A DNA stretch of 64,000 nt from Gavia stellata (lineage: Eukaryota; Chordata; Aves; Gaviiformes; Gaviidae): positions 2,979,208 through 3,043,207 of the forward strand of contig NC_082619.1 in assembly GCF_030936135.1 (NCBI RefSeq), read 5' to 3'. Under the pieces are notes generated by a model. The model was given only the letters and a program-made list of their open reading frames with translations. It was not told where the DNA came from and did not search any database. This document shows positions 63,543-64,000 of this stretch, piece after piece (the stretch's first letter is position 1; every line of letters starts with the position of its first letter). Both the position numbers and the translations under genes were made by a program.

Positions 63543-63878
63543 CACAGAATCACAGAATCACTAAGGTTGGAAAAGACCTGGAAGATCACCAAGTCCAACC
63601 ATCAACCCAACCCCACCATGCCCATTAAACCACGTCCCACAATGCCACGTCCACACGTTCCTTGAACACCTCCAGTGATGGTGACTCCACCACCTCCCTG
63701 GGCAGCCTCTTCCAGTGCTTCACCACTCTCTCAGTAAAGAACTTTTTCCTAATATCCAGCCTGAACCTCCCCTGGCACAACTTGAGGCCCTCTCCTCTTG
63801 TCCTGTCACTTGGGAGAAGAGACCAACACCCACCGCTCTGCAACCCCCTTTCAGGTAGTTGTAGAGAACGATAAGGGA
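63543..63878 (-). mobile_element. CR1 LINE, 5'-truncated 3' end
   Basis: Minus-strand CR1 non-LTR retrotransposon end. On the plus strand it starts with two copies of the 8-mer CACAGAAT, the reverse complement of the CR1 terminal repeat. The minus strand has an open frame at 63625-63843 encoding the reverse-transcriptase C-terminal tail, with [20 protein letters not shown] and [16 protein letters not shown]1 elements lack a poly(A) tail and are usually 5'-truncated like this one. The remaining open frame and good match to the avian consensus suggest a relatively young insertion. The upper boundary, where similarity fades, is approximate. Confidence 0.92.
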
Positions 63879-64000
63879 TCGCCTTTGGCTCAGGAGTTAG
63901 CTGAATGCTGAGAGGGGAGGTGTCCCCCTCTCTGACACAGGGAAGGTTGTGGGCCTTAAGGAAAGGGCACCCTTGGGAGGGGATACGGGTCTCAAAGCCT

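Larger units (their letters stand above)
52790..64000 (-). other. NECTIN1: Partial large intron upstream of the transmembrane exon
   Basis: More than 11.2 kb of minus-strand intron that continues past the window end. No segment encodes a recognisable nectin immunoglobulin domain or the canonical nectin-1 tail ending EWYV. It contains a MIR relic, a (GT)n tract, a small CpG-rich patch and two CR1 fragments. That it is all intron depends on the Ig exons lying beyond 64000. Confidence 0.55.

Noticed and set aside
1..64000. CRISPR arrays, operons, bacterial-type promoters, tRNA or rRNA genes
   Set aside because: No direct-repeat/spacer pattern, no tRNA cloverleaf or rRNA motif seen, and the sequence is clearly vertebrate nuclear DNA.

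Overview
This is a vertebrate nuclear DNA window, almost certainly from a bird. The strongest clue is a truncated CR1 LINE at 63543-63878 with the avian-type 3' end: two copies of an 8-mer terminal repeat and a reverse-transcriptase C-terminal tail containing [18 protein letters not shown]. The rest of the window has few repeats (degenerate CR1 and MIR relics only), is CpG-depleted, and has no operon-like gene packing. Most open reading frames in the window are chance or shadow frames. I judged coding potential from splice sites, phase and motifs, not from ORF length.

The only gene I can support is on the minus strand: the 3' part of a nectin-family cell-adhesion gene, most likely NECTIN1. 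Its exons read from high to low coordinates. They are a transmembrane exon (52789-52642), two cytoplasmic exons (50739-50652 and 50148-50038), and then alternative 3' ends. The TM exon and first two cytoplasmic exons resemble the alpha (HIgR-type) tail of mammalian nectin-1: Y-R-Q-Q-K just after the membrane, EDIQVVHLD across an exon junction, and LQ-x-PYYD. The immunoglobulin-domain exons and the canonical afadin-binding tail exon are not in the window. They must lie beyond 64000, so the intron upstream of the TM exon is longer than 11.2 kb, unless an exon was missed.

The notable feature is the choice of C-terminus after residues DKL at 50038. (1) Read-through of the splice donor stops after six codons. 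(2) A proximal terminal exon at 44504-44364 adds a 46-residue tail with two perfect ITIM motifs, VHYAEL and VEYATI, and has poly(A) signals about 0.8 kb downstream. (3) A distal terminal exon at 36821-36603 adds a 72-residue tail ending in EQYV, which fits the nectin (A/E)-x-Y-V PDZ ligand that binds afadin. A 45-bp in-frame candidate microexon at 42443-42399 lies between the two terminal exons. All these junctions are phase 0, so the same receptor could be given an inhibitory-signalling tail or a junction-anchoring tail by alternative splicing and polyadenylation.

From about 35.4 kb down to position 1 the window looks intergenic. It holds old MIR and CR1 relics, a GATA microsatellite, two small CpG-rich patches (one at 31255-31540; the other, at 59404-59600, lies in the gene), and several AT-rich blocks with clustered TAATTA-type cores that look like conserved non-coding or enhancer elements. 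From 52.8 to 64 kb the sequence is intron of the nectin gene, with a MIR relic, a (GT)n tract, the second CpG patch, an ancient CR1 fragment and the younger CR1.
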